Assembly: GCA_001550305.1 (NCBI GenBank)
Contig: LRTP01000576.1
Span: forward strand, 1-33,219
DNA: 33,219 nt
Reading direction: 5' to 3'
Source: Streptomyces diastatochromogenes
Lineage (GTDB): Bacteria; Actinomycetota; Actinomycetes; Streptomycetales; Streptomycetaceae
The notes under the pieces are model-generated. The model had not been told where the DNA came from. It saw only the letters and a list, made by a program, of their open reading frames with translations, and ran no database searches. Positions 1 through 8,396 of the stretch are shown here, in pieces; the stretch's first letter is position 1, and each line of letters opens with the position of its first letter. Made by a program: the position numbers and the translations under genes.

Positions 1-2
1 TC

Positions 3-1184
3 GACATCTATCTGGGCCTGGACGTCGGCAAGGTTGATCACCACGCCACCGCCGTCAACCGGGCGGGGAAGAAGGTGTTCGACAAGCCGTTGCCCAACGG
101 CGAACCGAAGCTGCGGGAGCTGTTCGACAAGCTCCAGGCCAAGCACGGAACGGTACTGGTGGTCGTCGACCAGCCGGCTTCCATCGGGGCCCTGCCGCTG
201 GCGGTTGCTCAGGACGCGGGATGCCAGGTCGCCTACCTGCCCGGACTCACGATGCGACGGATCGCCGATCTTTATCCCGGCGAAGCGAAAACAGACGCCC
301 GCGACGCGTTCATCATCGCGGACGCCGCCAGAGCGATGCCCCACACTCTGCGGACGATCGACCCCGCGGACGAGACCGTTGCCGAGCTTGCGATGATCGC
401 CGGGTTCGACGACGACCTCGCAGGTGAGTCAACCCGGATCGCCAACCGGCTCCGTGGCCTGCTCACCCAGATCCACCCTTCCCTGGAACGGGTGTTGGGC
501 CCGCGCATCCAGCACCCGGCCGTGCTCAAGCTGCTGGACCAGTTCGGCTCCCCGGCTCAGATCCGAAAGGCCGGACGCCGTCGCCTCGTGACCTTGATAC
601 GTCCCAAGGCACCGCGGATGGCCGAGCGGCTGGTCGAGGACATCTTCACCGCACTCGAGGAACAGACCGTCGTGGTCCCGGGCACCGACGCCGCGGCTTT
701 GATCGTCCCTAGCCTCGCCCGCTCGCTCCAGTCCGTGCTTGACCAGCGCAAAGTTCTCGCCGCGAGGATCGAAGAACTCCTGGAGGCCCACCCTCTTTCC
801 CAGGTCCTGATCTCGATGCCCGGCATCGGGATCAGGACTGCGGCCCGGATCCTCATCGACGTCGGCGACGGATCCGGCTTTGCCACCGCCGGCCACCTCG
901 CCGCCTACGCCGGCCTCGCGCCGGTCACCCGGAAATCCGGCTCCTCCATCCGCGGCGAACACCCCTCCACGCGCGGCAACAAGCAACTCAAGCGGGCCTT
1001 CTACCTCGCCGCGTTCGCCTCGCTCTCCCAACCCGAGTCACGCGCCTACTACAACCGCAAACGACGAGAAGGCAAACACCACATCGCCGCCCTCATCGCG
1101 CTCGCCCGACGCCGCATCGACGTCCTCTTCGCCATGCTCCGCGACGGCACCTTCTACCAACCGTCCACACCGGCTACGGCTTGA
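3..1184 (+). mobile_element. IS110-family transposase, 5' end cut by the window edge
   Basis: DEDD transposase of the IS110 family, which moves its element through a RuvC-like N-terminal nuclease and a C-terminal Transposase_20 domain. The open frame enters from the left edge; the first visible residues, DIYLGLDVGK, hold the first catalytic aspartate, so the true start lies just outside and the GTG at 75 is internal. The C-terminal domain is clear from about nt 810: LISMPGIGIRTAARIL, then AAYAGLAPVTRKSGSSIRG and the GNKQLKRAFYLAAFASL helix typical of the family. The stop is TGA at 1182. IS110 elements usually lack clear terminal inverted repeats, so I cannot fix the right end; it probably lies within about 30 nt after the stop, because 18-bp repeats of the neighbouring ferredoxin gene begin near 1205. 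The element is opposite in orientation to the ferredoxin gene. Family call confident; activity unknown. Confidence 0.93.
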
Positions 1185-1472
1185 CGAAAGCCATAGAGGC
1201 ACCTTTTCTTCCACCGCCCCCTGTTCATCCACCGTCCCCTCTCCTTCCACCGTCCCCTGTTCTTCCACCTTGTCCCCCTCTTCTTCCACCCAGATCGCCT
1301 GGGCCGGGCAGAGGGCGACGGCCTGCCGGACGTCGTCCGCCAGGTCCTCGGGCGGGGTCTCGGTGAGCAGGACGACGATGCCGTCCTCCTCGCGCTGGTC
1401 GAACACCCCCGGTGTGGCCAGCACGCACTGGCCGGAAGCGACACACTTGTTCTGGTCGACGATGACCTTCAT
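1038..1472 (-). CDS. 3Fe-4S ferredoxin, P450 partner, C-terminus overrun by IS110
   Basis: Small ferredoxin expected to pass electrons to the P450 encoded 35 nt upstream. The start is ATG at 1472 with GGAGGAA five nt before it. Residues 1-64 are a complete actinobacterial ferredoxin: C10 (NKCVASGQC), C16 and C55 (ALCPAQAI), with no fourth cysteine in the usual place, which fits a [3Fe-4S] cluster as in SoyB/SuaB-type partners of CYP105 enzymes. After residue 64 comes a hydrophilic tail of six-residue repeats (GTVEGE, GTVDEQ, GAVEEK), and then about 55 residues that are simply the antisense of the transposase 3' end, up to a stop inside the element. The family is usually 63-75 residues, whereas this frame gives 144. 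The core domain is intact; the chimeric tail is probably a result of IS insertion. The native stop is not visible. Confidence 0.82.
   Translation of the reverse strand: MKVIVDQNKCVASGQCVLATPGVFDQREEDGIVVLLTETPPEDLADDVRQAVALCPAQAIWVEEEGDKVEEQGTVEGEGTVDEQGAVEEKVPLWLSSSRSRCGRLVEGAVAEHGEEDVDAASGERDEGGDVVFAFSSFAVVVGA
1205..1280 (-). repeat. 18-bp tandem repeats in the ferredoxin tail
   Basis: About three to four degenerate 18-bp units, seen on the plus strand as repeated TTCCACCGTCCCCT blocks separated by TGTTCA, CTCC and similar linkers. On the minus strand each unit encodes six residues (G-T/A-V-E/D-x-E/Q/K). Because the period is a multiple of three, the repeats keep the ferredoxin frame. They sit between the folded ferredoxin domain and the IS110 end. 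Confidence 0.7.
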
Positions 1473-1507
1473 CGGTTCCTCCATTCCCGCGCGGCACTTG
1501 GCCGCGG

Positions 1508-2746
<1,239 letters not shown>

Positions 2747-2879
2747 GGTTCTCCGCCCTTTCCGGAAGTCCGCTACAGGGCAGGCGCCAGGACCGGGGCC
2801 CGGCGCGCGCGGAGCGCGACGGGGGAGCGGAACAGGTCCCGCCTGCAGGAGAGGACACCCAAGAGCGCCGCCCGGAGGA

Positions 2880-3383
2880 TCAGGGGGCTGACCCGCCCCC
2901 GGGAACGCCGGGTTGCGGGACGGCTTGGACCATCCGCTGGACGATGGGCAGGGCCGTGCGCAGGGCTTCGCCCAGCGCTTGCACGTCCTGCTCGGGCAAC
3001 GCGGCCAGCAGGCCGGCCACCCGGGCGCTCTGCGCCCGCCGACGCTCGACCATCAGCTCGCGCCCGGCATCCGTGATGGCGACGAGGCGCACCCGCCCGT
3101 CTTCGGGATGGCCCACTCGCGTTGCCAGACCCTGGGCTTCCAGCCGCTGCACCAGCACGGTCATCGACGGCTGAGCGATGCCCTCCGCCGCTGCCAGCGC
3201 GGTCAGCCGGACCGGACCTTCCCGCTCCATCCTGCTGAGCGCCCCGGCGGTGGTCAGACTCATGTCCTGCCGGTCCGACAGGAGGTACCTGGCCATCCCG
3301 ATGGTCAGCTGGTTCAGCGCCGCCGCCACCTCCCGGGGACCCTCTTCAGGTGTCTCATCCATACCTTCATTCATATCACCCAT
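2880..3383 (-). CDS. MarR-family transcriptional regulator
   Basis: Winged-helix regulator of 167 residues. The core matches MarR proteins: helix 1 with NQLTIGMARYLL, the recognition region RLTALAAAEGIAQPSMTVLVQRLEAQGL, the wing RVGHPEDGRVRLVAITDAGRELM, and a C-terminal dimerisation helix. The first in-frame ATG (3383) lies inside a long palindrome (3373-3415), with another in-frame ATG at 3374; neither has a strong ribosome site, so the true start is uncertain and a leaderless transcript is possible. The gene precedes the P450 and ferredoxin genes on the same strand. Family knowledge predicts a dimer that binds a palindrome and is released by a small phenolic or hydrophobic ligand; control of its own promoter and of the P450 genes is inferred from position. 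Confidence 0.93.
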   Translation of the reverse strand: MGDMNEGMDETPEEGPREVAAALNQLTIGMARYLLSDRQDMSLTTAGALSRMEREGPVRLTALAAAEGIAQPSMTVLVQRLEAQGLATRVGHPEDGRVRLVAITDAGRELMVERRRAQSARVAGLLAALPEQDVQALGEALRTALPIVQRMVQAVPQPGVPGGGSAP

Positions 3384-3415
3384 CTATATAGATAGTCTAT
3401 ATAGATGGGTGATAT
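3373..3415. promoter_or_regulatory. Long perfect palindrome, probable double MarR operator
   Basis: Two perfect 19-bp arms (3373-3391 and 3397-3415) separated by 5 nt. Nested within it, TCTATATAGAT occurs twice in direct orientation (3383-3393 and 3396-3406) at a 13-bp step, and the first copy is part of the perfect 12-bp palindrome ATCTATATAGAT. It covers the marR start codons and lies about 65 bp upstream of the rightward ATPase gene. The AT-rich composition stands out strongly from the surroundings. Confidence 0.8.
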
Positions 3416-3479
3416 ATCTGGTGGTGGACCGTCAGAAGTTCTGGTCACGACCTAGACGCCATCGCGGCGTCGGAAGAAG

Positions 3480-3938
3480 GTGATGACCGTGACCTGCGTA
3501 TACGCCGCGAACATCGCCCCGCGGCACGCCACCGCCCGGCGTCCACGGGCATCGGGCGGCGCCTGGCCCCTGGCACACCGCCCGGAAGCCGCCGGAGAAG
3601 CCCGCAGGATCACCAAAAGGGTCCTCACCCAGTGGAGGGTCGCCGATGAGGCGGCCGACTCGGTGCTGCTGACCGTCTCCGAACTCGTCACCAACGCCGT
3701 GGAGCACGCACAGCCCCCACTGAACCTCGACCTGAGCCGCGACCCGGGCACCCGGTGCGTGCACATCGAAATCTCCGACGGCGGCCCGGCCGCCACCGAC
3801 GGCGAATGGGCAGCCAGTTGCACCCGCGGCGAGCACGGCCGCGGGCTGGACATCATCGACCAGGTCACCGCCGCCCATGGCGACCGCCAGGAGCCCGGAC
3901 ACGTCATCCACTGGGCCGACGTGGATGCGCGCGCCTGA
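3480..3938 (+). CDS. RsbW-like ATP-binding protein (HATPase_c_2)
   Basis: Single-domain GHKL ATPase of 152 residues, of the large Streptomyces family related to anti-sigma factor/serine kinases RsbW and SpoIIAB. The N box is SELVTNAVEHA (residues 67-77), the G1 box EISDGGP (97-103) and the G2 box GEHGRGLDII (117-126). The region before the domain (about 30 residues) is low-complexity and Arg-rich. Either GTG 3480 or ATG 3483 could start translation; GGAAGAAGG precedes both. Its promoter must lie in or next to the marR palindrome, so divergent control by MarR is possible. No anti-sigma antagonist or sigma factor gene is adjacent, so the partner is unknown. The family usually phosphorylates an antagonist or binds a sigma factor. 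Confidence 0.88.
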   Translation: MMTVTCVYAANIAPRHATARRPRASGGAWPLAHRPEAAGEARRITKRVLTQWRVADEAADSVLLTVSELVTNAVEHAQPPLNLDLSRDPGTRCVHIEISDGGPAATDGEWAASCTRGEHGRGLDIIDQVTAAHGDRQEPGHVIHWADVDARA

Positions 3939-3949
3939 CCGGGCTCAAC

Positions 3950-4520
3950 TGCGCGCGGCTTTCGCTGCGATGAGGGCCGGTAGTCCATCGCCGGTCGGGG
4001 TCACCCTCGCCCCGAGTGCCCTCGGTGGCCGCCCGGCACTGGAGATCGAGCCGGAGGACGGGGCGATCCTCTACTTCCACCGTGGAACCCGGGTATGCGG
4101 CTCGTCTGCCACGGCCCAGCACATCACCGCGGCGCTCGTGCGACGTACCGGAGCCCGGGCCGTCTCGCTCGACTACCGGCTCGCACCTGAGCATCCGTTC
4201 CCGGCCGGGGACTCGGCCGGCGGCGGGCTGAGCATCATGCCAGCGCTCGCCGCGCGTGACGCCGATCTGCCGCGCCCTGCCGGGGTGGTCGCGTTCGCGC
4301 CGGGGCTGGACGCGACGCGCAGCGGCGAGAGCATGACGCCCAAGGGCGGGATCGACCCGCTGTTCACCCGCCGGTCGCTGGTGCGTCAGGGCGCCCACTA
4401 CCTGGCGGGCCAGAACCCGCGGCAGCCGCTGCTGAGCCCCACGGCTCGACGAGGCGGACGCGGCGCTGGGCCGGGCCGGTCGCTTCATGCTCGACCGGCT
4501 CGCGACCTCCCCAGCCGCGC
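3950..4520 (+). pseudogene. Decayed HSL-type alpha/beta-hydrolase (esterase)
   Basis: Remnant of a hormone-sensitive-lipase family carboxylesterase. One frame reads through family landmarks: GGRPALEIEP, AILYFH, GARAVSLDYRLAPEHPFPA, then directly GDSAGGGL (nucleophile elbow), VVAFAPGLDATRSGESMTPKG, IDPLFTRRSL and HYLAGQNPRQPLLSP. Two blocks are missing: about 40 residues between PEHPFPA and GDSAGGG, and about 50 residues after LLSP that would carry the catalytic Asp and His. After the second gap the frame shifts and the family's C-terminal helix continues as LDEADAALGRAGRFMLDRL from about nt 4445. The oxyanion HGGG motif is also changed (HRGT). With no catalytic Asp/His and a broken frame it cannot be functional. 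It is convergent with the lrp-type gene to its right. Confidence 0.75.
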
Positions 4521-4533
4521 TCAGACGGCCGGC

Positions 4534-4575
4534 CTTGTCGGAACACTGCGAAGACTTGTCGGAACACTGCGAAGA
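4534..4575. repeat. Perfect 21-bp tandem duplication
   Basis: The 21-bp unit starting CTTGTCGGAACACTGCGAAG occurs twice back to back (4534-4554 and 4555-4575) without a mismatch. It lies just past the esterase remnant and before the 3' end of the minus-strand lrp gene. A perfect copy implies a recent duplication. Confidence 0.85.
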
Positions 4576-4601
4576 GAAGTTGTGGCTTACGAAGAAACGG
4601 C

Positions 4602-5054
4602 CTACTCGGGCAGCGGGCGGTCGTCGACGACGTGCTTCATGACAAGGGTGGAGGTCAGGCGCTGCACCCCCGGCAGCGTGGCCAGCCGCTGGTCGTACAA
4701 CTGCTGGAAGGCAGAGAGGTCGGCGGTGGCGACGCGCAGTAGGTAGTCGGGCTCACCGAACAGACGCTGGGCCTGGATCACGTGCGGGACGGCGGCCACG
4801 GCCTCCTCGAACGCGGAGACGGTGTCACGGTCCTCCCAGCCCAGGGTGACGAAGACCAGGGCTTCGAAGTCGAGACCGACGGCGGCCGGGTCGACGACCG
4901 CGCGGTAGCCGCGAATCGCGCCCTCTCGTTCGAGGTCACGCAGGCGGCGATGGCAGGGCGAGATGCTCAGCTTCACGCGGGCGGCCAGCTCGGTCACCGT
5001 CAGACGGCCATCCAACTGCAGCTCGGTAAGAATCTTCCGGTCCAGGGCATCCAT
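4602..5054 (-). CDS. Lrp/AsnC-family transcriptional regulator
   Basis: Regulator of 150 residues with an N-terminal AsnC-type helix-turn-helix (MDALDRKILTELQLDGRLTV, then ELAARVKLSISPCHRRLRDLE) and a C-terminal RAM ligand-binding and oligomerisation domain (YRAVVDPAAVGLDFEALVFV, VIQAQRLFGEPDYLLRV). The start is placed at ATG 5054 because MDALDRKIL is the family's normal N-terminus and GGGGGAG lies about 10 nt before it; the longer open frame up to 5222 runs through the divergent promoter. It is transcribed away from a LysE-type exporter, a classic pairing in which the Lrp protein senses an amino acid and activates its export. The effector is not known. Confidence 0.94.
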   Translation of the reverse strand: MDALDRKILTELQLDGRLTVTELAARVKLSISPCHRRLRDLEREGAIRGYRAVVDPAAVGLDFEALVFVTLGWEDRDTVSAFEEAVAAVPHVIQAQRLFGEPDYLLRVATADLSAFQQLYDQRLATLPGVQRLTSTLVMKHVVDDRPLPE

Positions 5055-5056
5055 GA

Positions 5057-5132
5057 GGAAGATTCTCCCCCACTGGGCGCGATCATGGAGAAAAGACAGA
5101 AACATTTGCGGGCAATATGCGCCTAATCTTCC
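5057..5132. promoter_or_regulatory. Divergent promoter region with spaced inverted repeat
   Basis: Between the lrp and lysE-type starts, GGAAGATT (5057-5064) is repeated inverted as AATCTTCC (5125-5132), 60 bp apart. This fits Lrp-type regulators, which bind several spaced sites and wrap DNA. There is also a partly dyadic GCGGGCAATATGCGC at about 5108-5122. Binding is inferred. Confidence 0.4.
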
Positions 5133-5166
5133 CTCTCGGAGCAAGGAACGTGAGAGGGAAAGATCG

Positions 5167-5784
5167 ATGGACACGACGACGGTGGCGGCTTTCCTGGCGG
5201 TGGATCTGCTGCTGGTGTTCACCCCGGGCGCGGACTGGGCCTACGCGATCACGGCGGGGCTGCGCGACCGCTCCGTCGTCCCGGCGGTCGCCGGGCTGAT
5301 AGCCGGATACGCGGGATACACGGCGCTCGCCGTGGCCGGCCTGGTGGTGATCGTGGCGAAGTCGGCCACCGTTCTCACCGCACTGACCGTCGCAGGGGCC
5401 GCCTACCTGATGTGGCTGGGCTGGGGTGTCCTGTCGCGCCCGTCGGTGTTGGGCGCGTCCACAAAGGCCATGCCCTCCTCGCGTCGGCAGATCATGCTCA
5501 AGGGAGCCGGGATCAGCGGCCTCAACCCGAAGGCGCTGATTCTGTACTTCTCGCTGTTCCCACAGTTCATCGACCCCGGGGCGGGCTGGCCGGTCGCCGC
5601 GCAGACCGGGCTGCTCGGCGCGCTCCACATGACCGCCTGCGCCGTGGTCTACCTCGTCGTCGGCGTGCTGGCTCGCACCGTGCTGAAGACCCGGCCTTCT
5701 GCGGCCCGGGCAGTCACCCGCGCCTCCGGTGCCATGATGATCGTCATCGGAGGGTTCCTGCTGGTGGAACGCCTGGCCGGCTGA
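5167..5784 (+). CDS. LysE/RhtB-family amino-acid exporter
   Basis: Inner-membrane exporter of 205 residues with about six hydrophobic segments, the family norm. Landmarks are the N-terminal LLLVFTPGADWAYAITAGLRDR (the PG-D/N signature), GLIAGYAGYTALAVAGL, AGAAYLMWLGW, and the central LNPKALILYFSLFPQFI motif that marks LysE/RhtB proteins. ATG 5167 is preceded by GAGAGGGAAAG. It is divergent from the Lrp regulator and followed after 51 nt by a thioesterase and then a metallo-beta-lactamase fold gene on the same strand, so the three may form an operon. Export of an amino acid or similar metabolite under Lrp control is the likely role; the substrate is unknown. Confidence 0.93.
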   Translation: MDTTTVAAFLAVDLLLVFTPGADWAYAITAGLRDRSVVPAVAGLIAGYAGYTALAVAGLVVIVAKSATVLTALTVAGAAYLMWLGWGVLSRPSVLGASTKAMPSSRRQIMLKGAGISGLNPKALILYFSLFPQFIDPGAGWPVAAQTGLLGALHMTACAVVYLVVGVLARTVLKTRPSAARAVTRASGAMMIVIGGFLLVERLAG

Positions 5785-5835
5785 CGGACCCGCCCGACCC
5801 CGTTCAACACCGTGATGTCCGCCGAAGGAGACCAC

Positions 5836-6291
5836 ATGGAAGAGCAAGGGCAGCGCGAACAGGCGAGCCCCGAGGTGCAGGCGCGCATCCTGACGAGTTT
5901 CGACCGGCAGGGGCTGATGGGCCTCCTCGGGGCACGGATCACGCGGATCGCGCCGGGCCGCGTGCACATCGTCCTTCCGAGCCGGCCCGAAGTGACGCAG
6001 CAGCACGGCTACTTCCACGCCGGCGCCACCAGCGCGATCGCGGACACCTCGGGCGGCTACGCGGCGTTCACGCTCTTCCCGGAGAACACCGACGTACTCA
6101 CGGTCGAGTACAAGATCAATCTCCTGGCACCTGCCGTCGGCGACCACATCGAGGCGGTCGGAACGGTCCTGAAGTCCGGACGCACCCTGACCGTGTGCCA
6201 GTTGGAGGTATTCGGGGTCCAGGACGGCCGCCGGTCGCTCGTCGCCAACGGCCAGCAGACGCTGATCCGCGTGAACAGGCCCGAACAGTGA
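5836..6291 (+). CDS. PaaI-type hotdog thioesterase
   Basis: Acyl-CoA thioesterase-like protein of 151 residues with a single hotdog domain. The family core reads QQHGYFHAGATSAIADTSGGYAA (HG...H/G and the D/E catalytic position in the central helix) followed by VEYKINLLAPAVGDHIEAVGTVLKSGRTL, the typical beta-strand pattern of PaaI/YiiD enzymes. The start at ATG 5836 is chosen because AAGGAG lies five nt before it; an upstream in-frame ATG (5812) lacks such a site. Its stop overlaps the next start (GTGA), so it is translationally coupled to the metallo-beta-lactamase fold gene. It may hydrolyse an aromatic or medium-chain acyl-CoA; substrate not known. Confidence 0.92.
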   Translation: MEEQGQREQASPEVQARILTSFDRQGLMGLLGARITRIAPGRVHIVLPSRPEVTQQHGYFHAGATSAIADTSGGYAAFTLFPENTDVLTVEYKINLLAPAVGDHIEAVGTVLKSGRTLTVCQLEVFGVQDGRRSLVANGQQTLIRVNRPEQ

Positions 6292-7262
6292 GCCCGCAGC
6301 CGCTGCCGTCCTGGGTGACCTGGCAGCAAAGGCCGTTTCCCGACGCCAACCTTCTGCTGCTCCACGGAAGCCAACCGGCCCTGGTCGACAGCGGATTCGT
6401 CGGGCACGCCGAGGACACGGCCGCCTGGGCCCGCGCCCACGCCGGAGACGTCGGCCTGGTCGTGAACACCCATTGGCACTCCGACCACGTCGGTGGCAAT
6501 GCCCTCCTGCAGGCGGGCGGCGCCGGCATCGCGGCCGGTGCCCCGGAGGCGGACGCCGTCGCCCGCCGGGACCCGGGCTGCTGCGCCGCGGAATACCTCG
6601 ACCAGCCCGTAAGCCCGTACAGCATCGACATGGCGCTCGACGACGGTCAGGTCCTCCGCCTCGGTGAAGCCGACTGGGAAGTGGTCCGCACCCCCGGGCA
6701 CACGCCCGGGCACCTCGCGCTGTGGCAGCCGGAAGAGCGGCTCCTCGTGGTCGGGGACGCGCTGTCGGACTACGACGTCGGCTGGGTCAACCTGGCCCTC
6801 GACGGGCCCGACGCGGCCGCCACCGCTCTCGCGTCCCTGAAGCGGATGGCCGACCTCGCCCCGCGCGTGCTGCTCCCCTCGCACGGGCCGATACCCGCCG
6901 ACCCCGGTGCGGCCTTCGTCACCGCGCTGCGCCGCGCGCGACGTCTCGTCGACGACCCCGACGGAGCCATCTGGTACGGGGCCCGGCGGATCTTCGCCTT
7001 CGCCCTCATGATCCGCGGAGGGATCGCCACCGACGAGGTCGAGCCGTACCTGCACGCACGGGCCTGGCTGACCGACGCCGCGCGCCTACTGGGCCTCACG
7101 CCCGAAGCGCTCGCCGCCGAGCTCATCGCCCTCATGCTCCGCAGCGGCGCCGTCATTCTTCGGGACGGGCGCCTGCACGCCGCCGCCGAGCACGCCCCGG
7201 TCGAGGCGGAGACGCTGCGCGTGCCGTACCCGCGGGCGTGGCCGACGCCGGAGCCGCGCTGA
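6288..7262 (+). CDS. Metallo-beta-lactamase fold hydrolase
   Basis: Zinc hydrolase of 324 residues starting at GTG 6288, which overlaps the stop of the thioesterase gene. The HxHxDH motif is THWHSDHVGG (H62, H64, D66, H67); later ligands are TPGHTPGHLALW and VVGDALSDYD, and LLPSHGP supplies the last histidine. After the roughly 215-residue catalytic domain there is a C-terminal helical region (RRIFAFALMIRGGI, then AARLLGLTPEALAAELIALM) that looks like the winged-helix tail of glyoxalase II/LACTB2-like proteins. Coupling to a thioesterase gene suggests a role in hydrolysing thioesters or related acyl compounds, but the substrate cannot be deduced. Confidence 0.92.
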   Translation: MSPQPLPSWVTWQQRPFPDANLLLLHGSQPALVDSGFVGHAEDTAAWARAHAGDVGLVVNTHWHSDHVGGNALLQAGGAGIAAGAPEADAVARRDPGCCAAEYLDQPVSPYSIDMALDDGQVLRLGEADWEVVRTPGHTPGHLALWQPEERLLVVGDALSDYDVGWVNLALDGPDAAATALASLKRMADLAPRVLLPSHGPIPADPGAAFVTALRRARRLVDDPDGAIWYGARRIFAFALMIRGGIATDEVEPYLHARAWLTDAARLLGLTPEALAAELIALMLRSGAVILRDGRLHAAAEHAPVEAETLRVPYPRAWPTPEPR

Positions 7263-7349
7263 CCCCCGGGCGACCGCGTCACGCCGACCGAGTCGACCGC
7301 TGCCTGAACCGGGCCTCTCGACAGTCGCCGCCCCAGCCCGGACGCGCCG

Positions 7350-8246
7350 TCAGTGGACCGCGTCCGAGAGGCGGGTGAAGCTGTGGCCGGTGGCCAGTAG
7401 TTGGGGGACGGCGGCGGTGATGCCTCGGGCAGTGCCGCCCCGGGGGTGGTTCATGTGGCAGATGACGATGGATCCGCCGGGGGCGGCGGCGACCGTCGTA
7501 CGGACCTGTTCGGGGGTGAAGGTGGCGCCGCCGTCGCCGTTGACCGAGAAGCTGACGAAGCGTTCTCCCAGGGCGGTGACGATCCGTGCCGCGACGTCGT
7601 CGCAGTAGGCGGTGCCGGAGCGGAAGAAGCGTGGCGGCGTGCCCAGCAGCCGGGTGAGCTTGGTTTGGTTGCCGGAGATCTCGTCGTACACCTCGGCGGC
7701 GCTGCGGGTGCCGGGGATGCCGTAGGCCGAGCGGCCGGTGACCGAGAGCGGGCGGTGACGGGTGCCGTGGTTGGCGATCTCGAACAGCGGCTCGGCGGCC
7801 AGCCGACGGAAGATGGCGGGGTTGGCGTCGATCCAGCGGGAGTTGATGAACAAGGTCGCCGGTATGTCCCGTCGACGCAGGAAGTCGATCAACGCACGGT
7901 CGTAGCCGCTGCCGCCCGGGCCGCCGCAGGCGTCGAAGGTCAGCGCGATCACGCGTCCGGTGGTCGGCAGCGCGTGGACCACGGCGGGCGCGTCGAAGCC
8001 CCAGGTATGCGGCACCGCGTGCCCGTAGCGGGCCACGATGTCCGCGCGGGTGACGGCGCGGGACGCGCTGGGCGCGGTGGCCGACGGGCTGGAGCCCGGG
8101 GTGCTTGTGCCGGGCGCGATCGCCGCGGGTACGGAAGGGGAACCGGTGATGGAAGCGCTGCGGTCGCCCGTGCTCTGGGGGCCCGCACAGCCGGCGAGCG
8201 CGCCTCCCGCCATGGCCGCCAGCACCGCCCGGCGACTGGGTGTCAT
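7350..8246 (-). CDS. Exported polysaccharide deacetylase (NodB-type, CE4)
   Basis: Putative secreted lipoprotein of 298 residues. The N-terminus SRRAVLAAMAGGALAGC has twin arginines and a lipobox (LAGC, C20), so Tat export with lipid anchoring is likely; residues 25-65 form a Ser/Pro/Thr-rich spacer. The NodB domain begins near residue 95: ALTFDACGG (D105) and the metal-binding NHGTRH (H160, H164), then FFRSGTAYCDD and IVICHMNHP near the end. The aspartate is followed by Ala-Cys instead of the common Asp, a variation seen in actinobacterial members. ATG 8246 has AAGGGGA five nt upstream. It probably deacetylates cell-wall or external N-acetylated glycans. Monocistronic as far as visible, and convergent with the metallo-beta-lactamase fold gene. 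Confidence 0.92.
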   Translation of the reverse strand: MTPSRRAVLAAMAGGALAGCAGPQSTGDRSASITGSPSVPAAIAPGTSTPGSSPSATAPSASRAVTRADIVARYGHAVPHTWGFDAPAVVHALPTTGRVIALTFDACGGPGGSGYDRALIDFLRRRDIPATLFINSRWIDANPAIFRRLAAEPLFEIANHGTRHRPLSVTGRSAYGIPGTRSAAEVYDEISGNQTKLTRLLGTPPRFFRSGTAYCDDVAARIVTALGERFVSFSVNGDGGATFTPEQVRTTVAAAPGGSIVICHMNHPRGGTARGITAAVPQLLATGHSFTRLSDAVH

Positions 8247-8396
8247 CCATTCCCCTTGTTCGAAGATCCTCGACGGGACACCCCGCTACGGGAACCGTAC
8301 GCGGCGGAAGAGACATGATCAGTAAGAGGGCGGCAAGGGTTCGCCAACAATCCCTTGTGCATCGTTTTGCCGCGCCGGCCACGTGGCCCGGCGTCC

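Noticed and set aside
3373..3415. Reading the marR palindrome as a transcription terminator
   Set aside because: It is AT-rich, covers start codons and lies at the head of two divergent genes, not after a stop codon.
5412..6287. Upstream part of the long frame ending in the metallo-beta-lactamase fold gene
   Set aside because: This part overlaps the LysE-type and thioesterase genes in another frame and has shadow composition; the gene starts at GTG 6288 coupled to the thioesterase stop.
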